From Methylobacillus methanolivorans (lineage in GTDB: Bacteria; Pseudomonadota; Gammaproteobacteria; Burkholderiales; Methylophilaceae): DNA of 64,000 bases. Below the pieces are notes generated by a model. The model had not been told where the DNA came from. It searched no databases and worked only from the letters and a program-made list of their open reading frames with translations. The DNA lies in NCBI RefSeq assembly GCF_044751345.1, contig NZ_JBIWXY010000002.1, forward strand, positions 536,042 through 600,041. The letters run 5' to 3'. Shown here in pieces: positions 7,964-15,879 of the stretch. How positions within the stretch are numbered: the stretch's first letter is position 1; each line of letters starts with the position of its first letter. A program made the translations under genes and the position numbers.

Positions 7964-8344
7964 ATGTCGAATAGCGATTTCAAGGCGACGGCCCAACAGC
8001 TTAACCAAGCATGGGATGCCGCTTTTAATGCCAAGGATCATGCCTTGGTCACATCTTTCTACGATGATGCCGCCACTGTATTGCCTGCTGGTGCCGCGCA
8101 AATTACTGGTAAGGAAGCGTTGTTGGGCTTCTGGAAAACCTCTATTGCCCAAGGCATCATTGATCACAAGCTGGAGCTGCTAGAGGCTGGGGCTGATGCC
8201 AACTTGGCATTTCAGCGTGGTCACTGGAGTGCTGCAGTGATTGATCAACAAGGCAATCGCCAGAGCTTCAATGGTAATGTGCATTTGCTTTACAAGAAGC
8301 AGGCGGATGGCAACTGGAAGCTACTCAGCCATATCTGGAATTAA
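7964..8344 (+). CDS. Cytoplasmic SnoaL/DUF4440-like (NTF2-fold) protein, paralogue of the preceding gene
   Basis: 126 residues. It aligns along its whole length with the previous protein's mature part (LNQAWDAAFNAKDHALVTSFYDDAATVLPAGAAQITGKEALLGFW, and NVHLLYKKQADGNWKLLSHIWN at the end) but has no signal segment. The two genes are 24 bases apart, a tandem duplication with change of location. DUF4440 proteins have a cone-shaped pocket; no catalytic set is recognisable. Confidence 0.82.
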   Translation: MSNSDFKATAQQLNQAWDAAFNAKDHALVTSFYDDAATVLPAGAAQITGKEALLGFWKTSIAQGIIDHKLELLEAGADANLAFQRGHWSAAVIDQQGNRQSFNGNVHLLYKKQADGNWKLLSHIWN

Positions 8345-8377
8345 AGCTTAACTTAAGGCCCTGGGCCAGGAATCGAC

Positions 8378-9295
8378 ATGAACGCGGGAACCTCGACCAC
8401 GGTGAAGGCCTTTGCAGCATTGCTGCTGCTGGCAATCCTGTGGGGCTATAACTGGGTAGTAATGAAGCATGCGCTGGATTATGCGGGTGCTTTCCAGTTT
8501 GGTGCCATGCGTACTTTTTATGGTGCCATGTGCTTGTTTGCGCTGCTGATCTTGATGCGCAAGCCACTCAAGCCCCGCGAGCTTCCCACCCTGATCTGGC
8601 TTGGGGTATTACAGACCTGTGGATTTACAGGCCTGATCATCTGGGCCTTGGTCGAAGGCGGCGCAGGCAAGACAGCAGTCCTGACTTACACCATGCCGTT
8701 CTGGGTCATGGTGTTGGCCTGGCCATTGTTGGGCGAGAAAATCCGCGGCATCCAGTGGCTGGCGGCGCTATTCTCAGTAATGGGCTTGCTGTTCATCCTT
8801 GATCCCCTGCATCTTGGTGCTGACCTTTTCAGCATGATGCTGGCGATACTGGGAGGGGTGTTCTGGGCGATCTCGGTAATTGTGGCCAAAAAACTGCACC
8901 ATCGAGTACCAGACCTTGACCTGATGTCGCTCACGGCCTGGCAGATGTTATTTGGCTCGTTGCCCTTGGTGGCAATCGCCTTTATCGTGCCAGCCCCGCC
9001 GATAGACTGGAGCATGAACTTCATCGGCGCTGTGCTCTTCAATGCCGTGCTGTGTAATGCCTTGGCCTGGCTGCTTTGGCTCTATGCCCTGCAGCACTTG
9101 CCTGCCGGTATTGCCAGTATGACTTCGCTGCTGGCCCCCGTGATCGGTGTGCTGGCGGCATGGGCGCAGCTTGGTGAGGAGCCGAGTCAGGGAGAGGTGG
9201 TTGGCATGGCGCTGATAGGCGTTGCCTTGCTGATTATTTCATTGCACAGCATGAAGCGACATGAAGAAGTTGATCCGGCCATGGGGCAGGATTAA
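8378..9295 (+). CDS. EamA/DMT-family transporter
   Basis: 305 residues with ten predicted membrane helices in two EamA repeats (about 10-140 and 155-290). Typical motifs are LAILWGYNWVVMKHALDYAGAF at the start and ALQHLPAGIASMTSLLAPVIGVLAAWAQLGEEPS in the second repeat. Members export amino acids, metabolites or other small molecules; the substrate cannot be inferred. It follows the NTF2-like pair by 33 bases. Confidence 0.88.
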   Translation: MNAGTSTTVKAFAALLLLAILWGYNWVVMKHALDYAGAFQFGAMRTFYGAMCLFALLILMRKPLKPRELPTLIWLGVLQTCGFTGLIIWALVEGGAGKTAVLTYTMPFWVMVLAWPLLGEKIRGIQWLAALFSVMGLLFILDPLHLGADLFSMMLAILGGVFWAISVIVAKKLHHRVPDLDLMSLTAWQMLFGSLPLVAIAFIVPAPPIDWSMNFIGAVLFNAVLCNALAWLLWLYALQHLPAGIASMTSLLAPVIGVLAAWAQLGEEPSQGEVVGMALIGVALLIISLHSMKRHEEVDPAMGQD

Positions 9296-9445
9296 ATGCT
9301 GTTCGCAAACCCGATGATTGGTTAAGCTAGCATGAAACATGGTCGGGGCTAAATAAAGGATAGTTTTAAGTTTGTAATGAAACGATCTATAGCCGGCCAG
9401 GCAGTTTTTATATAATGATTCATTCTAGTTGTTATATAAATTTCC

Positions 9446-10669
9446 ATGGCGCGGTCTATTCAAAACTTCCAATTGATGGCTAAGCCCTCCGGGTCAATCT
9501 GCAACATTAATTGCTCGTATTGTTTTTACCTGGAAAAAGAGCACCTCTACCCTGACCGGAAAAGTCGCTGGAAGATGAATGGCGACACCTTAGAAAACTA
9601 TGTGCGTAAGAATATCGAAGGGCAGCAGGCGCATGTGGTCGATTTTCTCTGGCAAGGGGGAGAGCCCACCCTGCTGGGTATTGATTTCTTTCGCGAGGCG
9701 ATCCGCTTGCAACAGCAATATCGTGGGCATAAGCAGATCAACAACCTCTTTCAGACCAATGGCATCAATATCGACAATGATTGGGCGCGTTTTCTCAAGG
9801 AGCATCAGTTTCTGGTCGGGCTATCAATTGATGGTGACCGCGTCAGTAACGATGCGCACCGCCTGACCCGCACAGGAAAAAGTACCTTTGATGCTGTGAT
9901 GCAGGGTGTCGCGGCACTCAGGCGCCATAAGGTCGAATTCAATACCCTCACCGTTGTAAATTCCGAAAATGTGAAGCGCCCGCTGGATGTTTACCGATTT
10001 CTCAAGGGTATCGGCAGCCGTCACATGCAGTTCATCCCCCTGGTGGAGCGCCGTGCTGCGCAGCCGGATGAAAACGGCCTGATCCTGATCCAGCCGACGT
10101 TCTCCCGAGATTGCAGCGTCACGGAGTGGTCGGTTCCCGCCAGGGCTTATGGACGTTTTCTCAATGCCATTTTCGATGCCTGGATACAGCATGATATTGG
10201 CAATGTGTTTGTGATGAATTTTGAGCAGACGCTGACCAAAATGACAGGCCAGCCGAGCGCCTGTGTGATCAATGAAGCCTGTGGTGGCAACCTTATTGTC
10301 GAGTCGAATGGCGATGTGTATTCCTGCGATCATTTTGTCTATCCGGAGCACAAGCTGGGCAATATCAACCAGCATGACCTGGTGGCCATGGTGAATTCGC
10401 CCCAGAACATAAAGTTTGGCCAGGATAAGCTCGACAATATCAGCAAGGATTGCCTGGGGTGTGAAGTCAGGCCAGTGTGCAACGGTGGCTGCCCAAAACA
10501 TCGTTTCGAGTTTTCCAGCGACGGTCAGCGCAACAGGAATTATTTTTGTGATGGATACAAAACGCATCTCACCCATGCCATGCCGCGCATGCAACTATTG
10601 TTGAGCCAGATGATGCGCAGGGAGCCTTTAAAAAAGGTAAAGAAACAGATCAAGGAAGCATTCTATTGA
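9446..10669 (+). CDS. Anaerobic-type sulfatase-maturating enzyme (radical SAM, SPASM)
   Basis: 407 residues. The radical SAM cluster motif CxxxCxxC is Cys19, Cys23, Cys26 (ICNINCSYCFY). Middle blocks FLWQGGEPTLLG and LFQTNGINID are typical of anSME. The C-terminal SPASM region has the cysteine pattern ACGGNL, YSCDHF, DCLGCEVRPVCNGGCPKHR and YFCDGYK, which holds two auxiliary 4Fe-4S clusters. It converts the active-site Cys (or Ser) of a sulfatase into formylglycine. The sulfatase gene follows directly, and a TTG in that frame overlaps this stop by 4 bases. A -10-like TATAAT lies at 9411-9416. Confidence 0.92.
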   Translation: MARSIQNFQLMAKPSGSICNINCSYCFYLEKEHLYPDRKSRWKMNGDTLENYVRKNIEGQQAHVVDFLWQGGEPTLLGIDFFREAIRLQQQYRGHKQINNLFQTNGINIDNDWARFLKEHQFLVGLSIDGDRVSNDAHRLTRTGKSTFDAVMQGVAALRRHKVEFNTLTVVNSENVKRPLDVYRFLKGIGSRHMQFIPLVERRAAQPDENGLILIQPTFSRDCSVTEWSVPARAYGRFLNAIFDAWIQHDIGNVFVMNFEQTLTKMTGQPSACVINEACGGNLIVESNGDVYSCDHFVYPEHKLGNINQHDLVAMVNSPQNIKFGQDKLDNISKDCLGCEVRPVCNGGCPKHRFEFSSDGQRNRNYFCDGYKTHLTHAMPRMQLLLSQMMRREPLKKVKKQIKEAFY

Positions 10670-10752
10670 GCCTGTCCTATCAGCTCACCTCACTGAAAGT
10701 GAATGGAATGACCCACAGCCGGGTGATGGTATTGAAGAAAGAGAAAGTCCGT

Positions 10753-12417
10753 ATGAACAGAAAAAAAGTCCTGGTTGCGCTGGCGCTGGCCATGCAGACC
10801 GCGATGCCCCAGGTTTCGATGGCCGCGTTACCAACACTGCCGGGCGCCGGCACAAAACCCAATGTGGTATACATTCTTGTCGATGATCAACGCTATGATG
10901 CTTTTGGCTTCCTGAAACCAGCCCTGCAAACACCACATATGGACAGCATTGCCAAGGAAGGGACTTATTTTAAGAATGCATTCGTGACTACATCGTTGTG
11001 CTCACCGAGTCGTGCCAGCATTCTCACCGGCATGTATGCACATCACCATGGTGTATCGGATAACAATCCGATGGATCTTTCGCATTTGAGTTATTTCCCG
11101 CAGCTGCTGCGTGACCAGGGTTATCAGACGGGTTTCTTTGGTAAATGGCATTTTGGTGGTGCGGATAAAACAGCGACCAAGGGATTTGCGGGATTTGATC
11201 GTTGGGTTGGTTTGTTGGGGCAGGGCAACTATTACCCTGTTGGCAATTATGGTGAGCCTGAGAAACTTAATATTGATGGAAAGCTGGTGCCGCAGAAAGG
11301 CTATATCACGGATGAGTTGACTGACTACGCCGTGGACTGGTTGAACCATCTCGATAAGCGCAAGCCGTTTATGATGTACTTATCTCATAAAGGTGTGCAT
11401 TCTGAGTTCTATCCTGCCAAGCGCCATCGTGGCAGCATGAAAGATGTTCAGTTCCCCCGTCCCGATACATATGCCGATACTGAGGAAAATTACGCTGGTA
11501 AGCCGATGTGGGTAAAGAATCAGCGCAATAGCTGGCATGGTGTGGATTACCCCTACAACTCCAACCTGGAGATTGAGCAATATCAGCGAGATTATTATGA
11601 AACCCTGCGTGCGGTGGATGATAGTGTTGGGCGCGTGCGGGAGTGGTTGAAACAGAATGGCCTAGATAAAAATACCATCATCATGGTGATGGGTGATAAT
11701 GGCTTCATGTTCGGTGAGCATGGTCTCATCGACAAGCGCAATGCCTATGAGGAATCGATACGCGTGCCCTTGATTGCTGCCGGGCCAGGGTTTGCCAAAA
11801 ACAAGGTGGAAGAAGGTATTGTCAGGAATATTGATGTTGCGCCTACTATATTAGAGGCCGCAGGCATCGAGACACCGCAGCATTATGATGGTCAAAGCTT
11901 CTGGAAGCTGGGCCTAGATAGTGAAAGGGCTGCTAAGCGGCCAGATAATTTTGTCTACGAATATTTCTGGGAATATACCTTCCCACAAACGCCGACAACG
12001 TTTGCTATCCGTACAGCGCAATATAAATACATACAGTATTACGGTATTTGGGATAAGGAAGAGTTGTACGACATGCAGCGCGATCCGCAGGAAAAGCACA
12101 ATCTGATCGACTCCAAGGATGAGGCTATCATCAAGACTAAAGTGGCGTTACGTAAACAGCTTTATGATGGGTTGCAGACCAAGCAAGGCAAGAATGTGAT
12201 TCCTTATAACCAGCGCGTATCTCCAGGGATGGTGTATCGCTACGAAGGCACGGGTGAGCAACTGGCCACATTTCCACGGGAATGGTTGAGAGATTATGAT
12301 CCTGAAGATATTTTCGCTGGTTTCTTCCCGGATCAGGTCGGCAAGGAGGCCAAGGTGAAAGCGGCGGATGATGCGAGACGCAAGGGCAAAAAAATTCTTG
12401 AGGAGTTATTGAAATAG
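10753..12417 (+). CDS. Periplasmic arylsulfatase-type sulfatase (Cys-type)
   Basis: A type I sulfatase of 554 residues from the ATG at 10753, chosen because it starts a clean signal peptide (MNRKKVLVALALAMQTAMPQ, cut near SMA|ALP). The frame stays open back to a TTG at 10666. The metal-binding Asp pair is in YILVDDQRYDAFG. The formylglycine motif is CSPSR with Cys83, in SLCSPSRASILTG, so maturation depends on the upstream radical SAM enzyme. Further motifs are GKWHFGG, MGDNGFMFGEHGLIDKRNAYEESIRVPLI and a C-terminal lid. It would free sulfate from organic sulfate esters. Its substrate is unknown. Confidence 0.88.
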   Translation: MNRKKVLVALALAMQTAMPQVSMAALPTLPGAGTKPNVVYILVDDQRYDAFGFLKPALQTPHMDSIAKEGTYFKNAFVTTSLCSPSRASILTGMYAHHHGVSDNNPMDLSHLSYFPQLLRDQGYQTGFFGKWHFGGADKTATKGFAGFDRWVGLLGQGNYYPVGNYGEPEKLNIDGKLVPQKGYITDELTDYAVDWLNHLDKRKPFMMYLSHKGVHSEFYPAKRHRGSMKDVQFPRPDTYADTEENYAGKPMWVKNQRNSWHGVDYPYNSNLEIEQYQRDYYETLRAVDDSVGRVREWLKQNGLDKNTIIMVMGDNGFMFGEHGLIDKRNAYEESIRVPLIAAGPGFAKNKVEEGIVRNIDVAPTILEAAGIETPQHYDGQSFWKLGLDSERAAKRPDNFVYEYFWEYTFPQTPTTFAIRTAQYKYIQYYGIWDKEELYDMQRDPQEKHNLIDSKDEAIIKTKVALRKQLYDGLQTKQGKNVIPYNQRVSPGMVYRYEGTGEQLATFPREWLRDYDPEDIFAGFFPDQVGKEAKVKAADDARRKGKKILEELLK

Positions 12418-12535
12418 GATAAAGCCGGGCTGTCGTCCCTGATCTTGTCAATCAGGATGGGGAGGCAGACCAGGTAAGCTCTATGGTAAAATCCGCCAAG
12501 TTTTTTGCACAATTCGCAATCAAAGGATTTTACAC

Positions 12536-13261
12536 ATGGCAGGGCATTCCAAATGGGCCAACATCCAGCACCGTAAAGGTCGCCAGGATGCTAAGCGTGG
12601 CAAGATTTTCACCAAGCTGATCAAGGAAATCACTGTATCTGCGCGCCTTTCGGGCGGCGATCTCAATTTCAATCCGCGCCTGCGCGCTGCCGTGGCAGAA
12701 GCCAAGGAGCAGAACATGCCAGCGGATAACATCACGCGTGCGATCAAACGTGGTACTGGCGAGCTTGAAGGCGTCAACTACGAAGAAATCCGTTATGAAG
12801 GTTATGGTATTGGTGGTGCTGCCATCATTATCGACTGCCTGACCGATAACAAGCAGCGCGCGGTCGCTGATGTGCGTCATGCCCTGAGCAAAAATGGTGG
12901 CAATCTCGGCACTGATGGTTCGGTTTCTTTCATGTTCAAGCACTGCGGCGTGTTAGTGTTCGAGCCAGGCACCAGCGAAGATCAAGTGATGGAAGCTGCA
13001 CTGGAAGCCGGTGCGGAAGATGTGGTGACAGATGAGGATGGCAGCATCGAGGTGATTACCTCGCCTGGTGACTTCACTGTGGTGAAAGAGGCATTGGAAG
13101 CGGCAGGTCTGAAGCCGGTATTGGCTGAAGTAACGATGAAGCCGGATAACGAAACTGTGTTCAGCGGTGAAGATGGTGCCAAGATGCAGAAGCTGCTGGA
13201 TGCGCTGGAAGATCTTGATGACGTGCAGGATGTCTACACGACAGCCGTGATCGAGGAGTAA
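12536..13261 (+). CDS. yebC: YebC/PmpR/TACO1 family protein
   Basis: 241 residues, the standard length. Characteristic segments are AGHSKWANIQHRKGRQDAKRGKIF at the N-terminus, MPADNITRAIKRGTGE and the C-terminal DGAKMQKLLDALEDLDDVQDVYTTA. Members act as transcription regulators and/or help ribosomes through proline-rich stretches. Its stop overlaps the ruvC ATG by one base (TAATG), the common yebC-ruvC-ruvA operon. Confidence 0.96.
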   Translation: MAGHSKWANIQHRKGRQDAKRGKIFTKLIKEITVSARLSGGDLNFNPRLRAAVAEAKEQNMPADNITRAIKRGTGELEGVNYEEIRYEGYGIGGAAIIIDCLTDNKQRAVADVRHALSKNGGNLGTDGSVSFMFKHCGVLVFEPGTSEDQVMEAALEAGAEDVVTDEDGSIEVITSPGDFTVVKEALEAAGLKPVLAEVTMKPDNETVFSGEDGAKMQKLLDALEDLDDVQDVYTTAVIEE

Positions 13262-13803
13262 TGACAACGCGTATCCTCGGTATCGACCCCGGCCTGCGCT
13301 TGACGGGCTTCGGGGTGATTGAGAAAACCGGCGAGAAGCTTGCCTATATTGCAAGTGGCACCATCAAGACGACGACTGGCAAGGGCAGTGAAATCGAGGA
13401 TTTGCCAACCCGGCTCAAGATCATTCTTGATAGCCTTGCCGAGGTAATCGCCAGCTACCAGCCGCAGCAGGCTGCCATCGAGAAGGTGTTTGTCAACGTC
13501 AATCCCCAGTCTACCTTGTTGTTAGGCCAGGCGCGCGGTGCTGCGATCAGTGCGCTGGTGTTGCAGAATCTGCCGGTGGCGGAATACACCGCCTTGCAAG
13601 TCAAGCAATCCGTGGTTGGTAATGGCCATGCCGCGAAGGATCAGGTCCAGGAGATGGTCAAGCGTTTGCTCAATCTGCCTGGCCTGCCCAGGCCGGATTC
13701 GGCAGATGCGTTGGCTTGTGCGATTTGCCATGCACATGGCGGGCAGGGCTTGGGTAAATTGGCAACGGCAGGATTCAGGGTAAAGGGTGGCAGGTTAATA
13801 TGA
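13261..13803 (+). CDS. ruvC: Holliday-junction endonuclease RuvC
   Basis: 180 residues. The catalytic carboxylates are visible in LGIDPGLRLTG (Asp9), AAIEKVFVN (Glu) and the C-terminal DSADALACAICHAH (two Asp). It resolves Holliday junctions left by recombination, acting with RuvAB. The ruvA ATG overlaps its stop (ATGA), so the genes are coupled. Its partner gene ruvB is not next to ruvA but 10.4 kb downstream. Confidence 0.97.
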   Translation: MTTRILGIDPGLRLTGFGVIEKTGEKLAYIASGTIKTTTGKGSEIEDLPTRLKIILDSLAEVIASYQPQQAAIEKVFVNVNPQSTLLLGQARGAAISALVLQNLPVAEYTALQVKQSVVGNGHAAKDQVQEMVKRLLNLPGLPRPDSADALACAICHAHGGQGLGKLATAGFRVKGGRLI

Positions 13804-14384
13804 TTGCAAGATTAAGCGGTATCCTCATTGAGAAAACCCCACCGCAGGTGGTGATTGATTGCCATGGCGTGGGTTATGAATGCGAAGTGCCCATGAGCAC
13901 TTTCTATAACCTGCCAGCCACGGGTGAAAAAGTCGTGCTATTGACCCAGTTCATCGTGCGTGAGGATGCGCAACTCTTGTATGGCTTTGGTTCTGAGCAA
14001 GAGCGTGCAACTTTCCGCCAATTGCTCAAGGTGAATGGTATAGGTGCAAAGTCAGCGCTTGCTATCCTTAGCGGCCTGTCTGTTGATGATCTTGCCCAGG
14101 CCGTGGCCTTGCAGGAAACCGGGTTGCTGACCAAGGTGCCTGGCATAGGCAAGAAAACAGCCGAGCGCCTGCTACTGGAGCTCAAGGACAAGTTTTCTAT
14201 TGATGGCGGAGCTACGTTAGCAGGTACGAATCAGGCTAAATCAGCCAGTGGAGACGTGCTCAATGCGCTGCTGGCGCTAGGTTACAACGAGCGCGAAGCG
14301 TTGGCGGCCGTGAAGCAATTGCCTGCTGATACCTCGGTTGCTGAAGGTATTAAGCTGTCGCTCAAGTCGCTTTCTAAAGTATAA
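13800..14384 (+). CDS. ruvA: Holliday-junction branch-migration protein RuvA
   Basis: 194 residues in three domains: an OB fold (MIARLSGILIEKTPPQVVIDCHGVGYE), tandem helix-hairpin-helix motifs (LLKVNGIGAKSALAILS and LTKVPGIGKKTAERLLLELKD) and a C-terminal RuvB-binding domain (DVLNALLALGYNEREALAAV). It forms the tetramer that holds the junction and loads the RuvB motor. Followed by a non-coding 188-base stretch with hairpins and then genes on the opposite strand. Confidence 0.97.
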   Translation: MIARLSGILIEKTPPQVVIDCHGVGYECEVPMSTFYNLPATGEKVVLLTQFIVREDAQLLYGFGSEQERATFRQLLKVNGIGAKSALAILSGLSVDDLAQAVALQETGLLTKVPGIGKKTAERLLLELKDKFSIDGGATLAGTNQAKSASGDVLNALLALGYNEREALAAVKQLPADTSVAEGIKLSLKSLSKV

Positions 14385-14499
14385 GCAAAAATATCCCTTT
14401 ATTTCTCGCGCCATGCAGGGCAGTGGCCTAGCATTTTCTGGGTATGCCCTCCTGCGACTGGGCATACTTGTGCTCAGCCTTGTCCGTCTCTGATGATTT

Positions 14500-14533
14500 A
14501 AAAAGAAAATGCCTGGCGATAGTTGCCAGGCAT
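14500..14533 (-). terminator. Intrinsic terminator of the minus-strand transporter/monooxygenase operon
   Basis: A perfect 9-bp stem, ATGCCTGGC (14509-14517) and GCCAGGCAT (14525-14533), with a 7-base loop. Read on the minus strand it is followed by TTTTCTTTTT. It lies 40 bases beyond the stop of the flavin monooxygenase gene, the last gene of the operon. Confidence 0.85.
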
Positions 14534-14572
14534 GTAAGGTGATTAATGGAGGGAAGGCTGTGTGGTGTGCTA

Positions 14573-15877
14573 TCAGGCTTTGCTATAGCGATTCACCGGT
14601 TTCTTCAACCCTAGGTGTTCGCGTAATGTGCTGCCTTGGTACTGGGTACGGAAAATACCACGTCGCTGTAATTCCGGCACTACCAACTCCGTGAAGTCGC
14701 GCAAGCCGCCTGGTAGCCAGGGGGCCATGACATTAAAACCATCTGCACCGCCTTGCTCGAACCACTCCTGTATTTTGTCCGCCACGGTTTCTGGCGTCCC
14801 TATAACGGTCAGATGACCGCGCCCGCCAGCAATGCGCAGGTATAACTGGCGTATGGTCAGGTGTTCGCCTTGGGCCAATTCAGTCAGCAGTTTCTGCCGA
14901 CTTTGCTGGCCATTGTCGGTCAGTGGCAGCTCTGGCAATGGGCCATCAATCGGGTAGGGTGACAAATCAAAGTTACCGATCATGCGCCCCAGCAATGCCA
15001 AGCCAGACTCAGGGTCAACCAGCTCTTGCAGTTTGTTGAACTTTGCCTCTGCTTCTGCCTGGGTGCGCCCCACAATGCTGAAGATGCCAGGCATGATTTT
15101 CAGGCTCTCAGGTTGCCTGCCGTATTTTGCCAGGCGACCCTTGAGATCCTGATAAAAAGCCTGTGCCGAGCTCAAGGTTGGATGGGCAGTGAATACGACT
15201 TCTGCGGTTTCCGCCGCCAACTCGCGCCCCGTTTCCGATCCACCTGCCTGTACGATCACCGGTCTACCCTGTGGGCTGCGAGCTACGTTAAGCGGCCCGG
15301 CCACATTGAAGTACTTGCCGTGGTGATCAAGCGTATGCAGCTTGCTGCGGTCAAACCAGATGCCTTTCTCCTTATCGTTAAGAAACGCGCCTTCTTCCCA
15401 GGTATCCCACAAGCCGGTCACCACATCGTAGAACTCACGTGCCCTTGCGTAGCGCTCGGCATGGGGAACATGCTGCGGTAGGCCGAAATTGGCAGATTCC
15501 GAGGCATTGTCGGAGGTCACCAGGTTCCAGCCACTGCGTCCACGCGAAATCTGGTCGAGAGAGGCAAATTTGCGCGCGATGTGGTAGGGCTCGTTATAGG
15601 TCGTGGTAGCTGTGCCGATCAGGCCGATGCGCTTGGTCACCGCTGCCAGCGCGCTTAGCAAGGTCAGCGGCTCCAGCCCCGCGGGGCCTGCGGCAGCCGT
15701 GACTGCATCGGCAAAAAACACCGCATCGAAATGCGCTGCTTCTGCCAATTGCGCAGCTTCCTTATAGACGGCGAACGGGTCGTCATCCAGCACATTGTCC
15801 GGGTAGCGCCATCCGGCCACATGGTGACCATTACGGATAAGAAACGCGCCCAGGCTGAGTTGACGGGGTTGGCTCAT
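14573..15877 (-). CDS. LLM-class flavin-dependent monooxygenase (NtaA/SnaA/DszA family)
   Basis: 434 residues with the family's TIM-barrel signature: SLGAFLIRNGHHVAGWRYPD at the N-terminus, FDAVFFADAV, IGLIGTATTTYNEPYHIARKFASLDQISRGRSGWNLVTSDN, and RPVIVQAGGSETGRELAAETAEVVFTA. Members use reduced FMN from a separate reductase to oxidise nitrilotriacetate, sulfones, pristinamycin precursors or other organic compounds. No flavin reductase is encoded nearby. It starts 2 bases after the TonB-receptor gene and is the last of six co-oriented genes, so its substrate probably enters through that receptor and the ABC transporter. Exact substrate unknown. Confidence 0.88.
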   Translation of the reverse strand: MSQPRQLSLGAFLIRNGHHVAGWRYPDNVLDDDPFAVYKEAAQLAEAAHFDAVFFADAVTAAAGPAGLEPLTLLSALAAVTKRIGLIGTATTTYNEPYHIARKFASLDQISRGRSGWNLVTSDNASESANFGLPQHVPHAERYARAREFYDVVTGLWDTWEEGAFLNDKEKGIWFDRSKLHTLDHHGKYFNVAGPLNVARSPQGRPVIVQAGGSETGRELAAETAEVVFTAHPTLSSAQAFYQDLKGRLAKYGRQPESLKIMPGIFSIVGRTQAEAEAKFNKLQELVDPESGLALLGRMIGNFDLSPYPIDGPLPELPLTDNGQQSRQKLLTELAQGEHLTIRQLYLRIAGGRGHLTVIGTPETVADKIQEWFEQGGADGFNVMAPWLPGGLRDFTELVVPELQRRGIFRTQYQGSTLREHLGLKKPVNRYSKA

Positions 15878-15879
15878 GA

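Noticed and set aside
10666..10752. TTG start of the sulfatase overlapping the maturase stop
   Set aside because: The extra 29 residues are hydrophilic and precede a complete signal peptide at 10753; kept only as an alternative.
14442..14467. GTATGCCC / GGGCATAC hairpin after ruvA
   Set aside because: An 8-bp perfect stem but with a 10-base loop and no T-run; could be a weak ruvA terminator, not supported enough to list.
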